Source: Aurantibrevibacter sp041747755
GTDB taxonomy: Bacteria > Bacteroidota > Bacteroidia > Flavobacteriales > Flavobacteriaceae
Reading direction: 5' to 3'
NCBI GenBank assembly: GCA_041747755.1
Contig: JBGTEN010000335.1
Location: 1-8,994 of the forward strand
Length of the DNA: 8,994 nt
Under the pieces are notes generated by a model. It was not told where the DNA came from and did no database searches. It saw only the letters and a program-made list of their open reading frames with translations. The stretch's first letter is position 1; every line of letters starts with the position of its first letter. Positions 6,721 to 8,994 of the stretch are shown here, piece after piece. Both the position numbers and the translations under genes were made by a program.

Positions 6721-7566
6721 CTAAGTTAGTCTTGCAACCGTATTTAATTTACCTATCAAATCTTTTGTTATGCTAACAGAAAACTCTTTTTTTCTGTACT
6801 TGGTAACCGGTTGTAATCCCTTAACGACATTGGTAATAAACAATTCATCTGCTTGTTGAAGTTCAAATGCAGATATGGAGGCTTCTTCAACGGTATAGCT
6901 ATCGGTTTTTCGTAAAATTTCAAGCAATTTTTTCCTAAGGATCCCATTAAGGCAACCATCTTTTAGAGGAGGTGTTTTAATCGTAGTGCCTTTAACTAGA
7001 AAAATATTACCATTTAATGCTTCCACTACTTGTTTTTCAGTGTTTAGCAACAGACAACTCTCAAATCCATTTTCACGCGCAAAAATGCTTCCCACAACGT
7101 TTATAATTTTATTGTTTGTTTTTAAAGTAGAAAGCATATCCGGATTCACGTAAAAATCCTTGAAGAGCTCTACTTCAAAGGGATTTTCATCCAAAGTGTA
7201 AAATGGAAACGCTAATGACTGCGCTTCTATAATATAAGATATGTCATTGTTTGAAGGTAAATACAGACCCCCATTGTTTCTAAAAACAGTTAGTCGTACT
7301 CTTACTGCCTCAGTTTTGATTTCGTTAACACTAAGGACGTTTTGTATTTCCTTTTCTAAAAACTCCAAGGTGAAATTGTGCGGAATTTCCATACGTAGGA
7401 TTCGCATGGATGCCATAAGTCTCAGATAATGATCTTCCCAAAAAAATATCTTTCCATTTACAACCCGTATCGCTTCAAAAAGAGCATCTCCGTAGCGGAG
7501 TCCTCTGTTCTCATGGTTGAGATAGCATTCGTTTTTTGAGAAAATGGATCCATTGTAATTAATCAT
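6721..7566 (-). CDS. Class IV PLP-dependent aminotransferase / 4-amino-4-deoxychorismate lyase-like
   Basis: PLP enzyme of 281 residues with fold-type IV features: RGLRYGDALFEAIRV at residues 21-35, the PLP-binding lysine K149 in TLKTNNK, the segment VVEALNGNIFLV (180-191) whose E182 should contact the PLP ring nitrogen, the phosphate-binding DGCLNGILR (203-211), and ELFITNVVKGLQPV (241-254). The family includes branched-chain and D-amino-acid aminotransferases and aminodeoxychorismate lyase (PabC, folate pathway). Length and motifs do not separate these, so I do not assign a substrate; a PabC-like role is plausible because the protein is shorter than typical IlvE. It lies 61 bases after the START-like gene on the same strand, but a terminator hairpin and its own -7 element stand between them, so it is probably transcribed separately. 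Confidence 0.9.
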   Translation of the reverse strand: MINYNGSIFSKNECYLNHENRGLRYGDALFEAIRVVNGKIFFWEDHYLRLMASMRILRMEIPHNFTLEFLEKEIQNVLSVNEIKTEAVRVRLTVFRNNGGLYLPSNNDISYIIEAQSLAFPFYTLDENPFEVELFKDFYVNPDMLSTLKTNNKIINVVGSIFARENGFESCLLLNTEKQVVEALNGNIFLVKGTTIKTPPLKDGCLNGILRKKLLEILRKTDSYTVEEASISAFELQQADELFITNVVKGLQPVTKYRKKEFSVSITKDLIGKLNTVARLT

Positions 7567-7567
7567 A

Positions 7568-7590
7568 AAAAAAACCTTGATAATTCAAGG
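7568..7590 (-). terminator. Intrinsic terminator of the START-like gene, next to the aminotransferase start
   Basis: The minus strand reads CCTTGA-ATTA-TCAAGG followed by seven T: a perfect 6-bp stem at 7575-7590 with a T-run at 7568-7574. It lies 37 bases after the START-like stop codon and ends one base before the aminotransferase ATG. Confidence 0.65.
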
Positions 7591-7591
7591 C

Positions 7592-7599
7592 CAAATATA
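7592..7599 (-). promoter_or_regulatory. Candidate -7 element for the aminotransferase gene
   Basis: The minus strand reads TATATTTG, an exact TAnnTTTG match. The start of transcription would fall near 7585-7588, inside the terminator hairpin, giving a leader of about 20 bases. No strong -33 TTTG is visible. Confidence 0.5.
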
Positions 7600-7627
7600 T
7601 AATCTTTATTAGAAATTACGACCCAGA

Positions 7628-8011
7628 TTATGCCGATCCAAGAACTTGTTTTAAGTCTGAAACTTGATTAGTCCATAGCATTTTGGCTTCATCTACTTCA
7701 TCTTCCTCAGCAAAATCGGTTATGAACAGGGAAACATCTTTTGTAATTTCATCTACAATTATTTTCATTTCAAAAAAGCTATCGTCTTCATTTGCGGTCC
7801 AGGTAAATTTTACAAACTCATCACTTTTTCGTTTTAAAAGTTTTGCTTGTTCTTCAGAGTCATCCCAAATAAAACTAAAAAATTCACCTCTGGAATTTAC
7901 ATTATCGGCAAACCACTCTGACAGTCCTGAAGGAGTTGATAAATATTGATAAAGCAACTGCGGAGATGCCTGTATTACAAACTCAATTTCAAATTTAATT
8001 TTATCACTCAT
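7628..8011 (-). CDS. START-like domain protein (SRPBCC/Bet v1-type fold)
   Basis: Protein of 127 residues recognised as the Bacteroidota START-like domain family, in the SRPBCC hydrophobic-ligand-binding superfamily. The N-terminal half carries EFVIQASPQLLYQYLSTPSG and LSEWFADNV (about residues 10-38), the usual start of AHSA1/START-like folds. Strands around FFSFIWDDSEEQ and FVKFTWTAN and the acidic segment FAEEDEVDEAKMLW lead into the closing helix. The ligand is unknown and no catalytic residue can be named. I start it at the ATG at 8011 (MSDKIKFEIEF), which fits the family; an in-frame ATG at 8035 would add eight residues not expected in homologues. It is divergent from the tRNA gene and followed by a terminator before the aminotransferase gene. 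Confidence 0.88.
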   Translation of the reverse strand: MSDKIKFEIEFVIQASPQLLYQYLSTPSGLSEWFADNVNSRGEFFSFIWDDSEEQAKLLKRKSDEFVKFTWTANEDDSFFEMKIIVDEITKDVSLFITDFAEEDEVDEAKMLWTNQVSDLKQVLGSA

Positions 8012-8093
8012 TCCAATGAATTTTCTTTTGGGCAATATATAGATTTCTAAAAGATTAAAAAATAAAACCTCCTTTTATTTTTACCAACCATAT

Positions 8094-8125
8094 TTTGATG
8101 GTCAAGAAATTAAACTTTATATTTG
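8094..8125 (+). promoter_or_regulatory. tRNA promoter, Bacteroidota type
   Basis: TTTG at 8094-8097, a 20-base spacer, then TATATTTG at 8118-8125 form a full consensus TTTG / TAnnTTTG promoter. The predicted start near 8131 lies about 16 bases before the tRNA 5' end. Confidence 0.75.
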
Positions 8126-8146
8126 CAGCCGTTTAAAAAATGAGAT

Positions 8147-8220
8147 GGCGAGGTAGCTCAGTTGGTTAGAGCGTCGGATTCATAACCCGGAGGTCGGGGG
8201 ATCGTGCCCCCCTCTCGCTA
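8147..8220 (+). tRNA. tRNA-Met (anticodon CAU)
   Basis: A 74-base cloverleaf without encoded CCA. D arm GCTC-AGTTGGTTA-GAGC, anticodon loop TTCATAA with CAT at 8181-8183, variable loop AGGTC, T stem GGGGG/CCCCC. The acceptor GGCGAGG pairs with TCTCGCT through five Watson-Crick pairs flanked by G-U at 1-72 and 7-66. Pair 31-39 is an A-C mismatch. The T loop is ATCGTGC, where TTCGAAT-like sequence is normal, so bases 54 and 58 are both changed. C11-G24 in the D stem argues for an elongator rather than the initiator; tRNA-Ile2 (CAU with lysidine) cannot be excluded by sequence alone. The 3' part from base 48 on is duplicated 347 bases downstream. Confidence 0.9.
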
Positions 8221-8221
8221 C
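8195..8221 (+). repeat. Direct repeat, left copy: 3' end of the tRNA gene (putative attachment or homing site)
   Basis: This 27-base stretch covers tRNA base C48, the whole T arm, the 3' acceptor strand, A73 and one more C. It is identical to 8542-8568; the bases on either side differ (T/A before, G/A after). Confidence 0.95.
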
Positions 8222-8224
8222 GTA

Positions 8225-8256
8225 AAGAGCTATCTCAAAAGGGGTAGCTCTTTTTT
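8225..8256 (+). terminator. Terminator between the tRNA and the GIY-YIG gene
   Basis: AAGAGCTA pairs with TAGCTCTT and the stem extends inward as TCTC/GGGG with two G-U pairs around an AAAA loop, giving a 12-bp stem followed by six T (8251-8256). It begins 5 bases after the tRNA and ends 6 bases before the nuclease ATG. Confidence 0.85.
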
Positions 8257-8262
8257 ATTTCT

Positions 8263-8514
8263 ATGGACGAGTTTGTTGTTTACATACTGCATTCTGAATC
8301 CCATGATATATTTTACAAGGGTGTTACTTCCAACCTGATACAGAGATTCAAGTCCCATAATGAACTGGCCACCAAAGGGTATACTTTGAAATACAGACCA
8401 TGGAGGGTAATCCATGTAGAATTCTTTATTACTAAAAAGGAAGCGCTAAGTCGTGAGCTATTCCTGAAATCAGGTGCTGGAAGATCTTGGATTCCCCAGC
8501 ACTTCAAAAATTAA
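8263..8514 (+). CDS. Small GIY-YIG nuclease-domain protein
   Basis: Protein of 83 residues, essentially one stand-alone GIY-YIG domain. The first motif is VYI (residues 6-8), the second YKG (18-20, where the consensus is YIG), the probable catalytic Arg is R28 in NLIQRFKSHN, and the probable metal-binding Glu is E65 in KKEALSRELFLKSG. The C-terminus GRSWIPQHFKN is typical of the short Bacteroidota members. Such domains cut DNA using one metal ion; related proteins include UvrC, YhbQ-like proteins and homing endonucleases. The gene lies between two identical copies of a tRNA 3' end, which suggests a homing role at this site. No Shine-Dalgarno or promoter is visible between the terminator and ATG, so expression may depend on read-through. 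The domain assignment is strong; activity and target are inference. Confidence 0.88.
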   Translation: MDEFVVYILHSESHDIFYKGVTSNLIQRFKSHNELATKGYTLKYRPWRVIHVEFFITKKEALSRELFLKSGAGRSWIPQHFKN

Positions 8515-8526
8515 GGAGGATTCCTA

Positions 8527-8541
8527 TCCGCCAAAGGCGGA
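8527..8541 (+). repeat. REP-like perfect hairpin abutting the second tRNA-end copy
   Basis: TCCGCC-AAA-GGCGGA is a perfect 6-bp GC-rich palindrome, 12 bases after the nuclease stop codon. It ends exactly where the 27-base repeat begins. There is no T-run, so it is not an intrinsic terminator. Confidence 0.75.
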
Positions 8542-8568
8542 CGGGGGATCGTGCCCCCCTCTCGCTAC
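8542..8568 (+). repeat. Direct repeat, right copy: duplicated tRNA 3' fragment
   Basis: Exact 27-of-27 copy of the tRNA 3' end (T arm, acceptor 3' strand, A73, C). It lacks the 5' two thirds of the tRNA, so it cannot form a tRNA alone and marks the right boundary of the inserted unit. Confidence 0.95.
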
Positions 8569-8582
8569 ATCATAAACAAAGG

Positions 8583-8612
8583 AAAACCCAAGATTAAGGT
8601 CTTGGGTTTTTT
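8583..8612 (+). terminator. Second intrinsic terminator, downstream of the duplicated tRNA end
   Basis: A perfect 11-bp stem AAAACCCAAGA / TCTTGGGTTTT with loop TTAAGG is followed by a short T-run (8607-8612). It is probably the original terminator of the tRNA transcript, now moved away from the tRNA by the inserted cassette. Confidence 0.88.
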
Positions 8613-8994
8613 CTTTATGAACAACATTTAAATTTTTGAATCTGTAGCTTCATTATTGTTGATTGAAAACTGCAACCGCGACACAAAAATTAAGAAACAC
8701 TCTAATTCTCAGATTTCTTTCAATTTTAAAGAAAAAACAGAAATGTATAATTGGAATTTTTATCTTTGGAATCTGTTGTATTAGATCTAACATATTATCG
8801 AAGTCTTTTACCTAAAAAGACCTGCTCAATACAATGAGTAGTGGAGGTATTGAAATACTCAAATTTTCAATGCTAAGATAATTATTTCCTTTCAAGCACT
8901 AATGATTTAAGCCAAAAAAATCAATACTCAAATTGATTGGTTTATCATTTGGTGTGGGTTCAACTTATCAAAATAATAATAATTAACATAATTA
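8613..8994. other. AT-rich stretch without a recognisable gene
   Basis: I see no open frame longer than a few dozen codons and no RNA gene that I recognise. It contains an isolated TAnnTTTG match on the plus strand (TATCTTTG, 8761-8768) without a -33 partner, and three small inverted repeats between 8822 and 8938 described in the findings. It could be the upstream region of a gene beyond the window. Confidence 0.5.

Larger units (their letters stand above)
8222..8568 (+). mobile_element. Putative 347-bp GIY-YIG mini-cassette inserted at the tRNA 3' end
   Basis: The unit runs from just after the tRNA to the end of the duplicated tRNA 3' sequence. In order it holds a terminator hairpin, an 83-codon GIY-YIG nuclease gene, a perfect GC-rich hairpin, and a second 27-base copy of the tRNA 3' end. 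A further terminator (8583-8612) then follows, as expected for the displaced original end of the tRNA transcript. No integrase or transposase gene is present. The duplication and the gene are directly visible; that the unit is or was mobile is inference from the tRNA-end duplication and the nuclease family, many members of which are homing enzymes. Confidence 0.6.

Noticed and set aside
6720..6730. ACTAA-G-TTAGT palindrome between the convergent yqgE and aminotransferase genes
   Set aside because: A 5-bp AT-rich stem with a one-base centre cannot fold as an RNA hairpin and has no T-run; probably chance.
8230..8507. Minus-strand open frames of 61 and 64 codons over the GIY-YIG gene
   Set aside because: They overlap the well-supported nuclease gene on the other strand and have no recognisable motif.
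8515..8524. GGAGGATTCC after the nuclease stop as a Shine-Dalgarno site for a downstream gene
   Set aside because: No start codon or open frame follows; the sequence leads directly into the palindrome and the tRNA-end repeat.
8195..8568. Repeat pair read as a CRISPR array or phage att sites with a prophage between
   Set aside because: There are only two copies, the spacing is 347 bp with one small gene, and no cas, integrase or phage gene is present.
8743..8784. 13-codon frame starting MYNWNFYLW in the gene-free region
   Set aside because: It is too short, aromatic-rich from AT-rich codons, and has no supporting promoter or ribosome-binding context.

Overview
The window looks like chromosomal DNA from a member of Bacteroidota, most likely Flavobacteriia. 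Four things point there: low G+C, gene content of lineage-typical families (DUF4290 next to murA, a START-like protein, a short RecQ downstream of a P-loop kinase), almost no Shine-Dalgarno sites, and promoter motifs of the Bacteroidota form TTTG / TAnnTTTG. This is read from the sequence and from memory of these families, not from a database search.

Positions 1-2104 are on the minus strand and read right to left: a DUF493/YbeD-type small protein, a DUF4290 protein, then murA, whose 3' end lies outside the window. The MurA active-site loop carries Asp (residue 121) where the classical enzyme has the fosfomycin-reactive Cys. Positions 2192-5581 form a tight plus-strand operon: a P-loop nucleotide kinase-like ATPase with a TTG start, a RecQ-family helicase overlapping it by one base, and fmt (methionyl-tRNA formyltransferase) one base later. 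A monocistronic HU gene follows, with a good promoter and a strong terminator, and then a YqgE/AlgH gene. Convergent to these, on the minus strand, are a START-like protein (7628-8011) and a class IV PLP-dependent aminotransferase (6721-7566). A terminator hairpin between them overlaps the second gene's predicted transcription start.

The most interesting part is 8094-8612. A promoter drives a CAU tRNA (called tRNA-Met). Its 3' end, from base 48 through A73 plus one base, is repeated exactly (27 of 27 bases) 347 bp downstream. Between the copies lies only a terminator hairpin, an 83-codon GIY-YIG nuclease gene and a perfect GC-rich hairpin that abuts the second copy. A second terminator follows that copy and looks like the tRNA's original one. 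The layout fits a very small selfish or homing cassette that enters the 3' end of a tRNA gene and restores it, with a GIY-YIG nuclease and no integrase. The tRNA T-loop is itself non-canonical in both copies.

The last 380 bases (8613-8994) are AT-rich and hold no convincing gene, only some small inverted repeats sharing a short motif.
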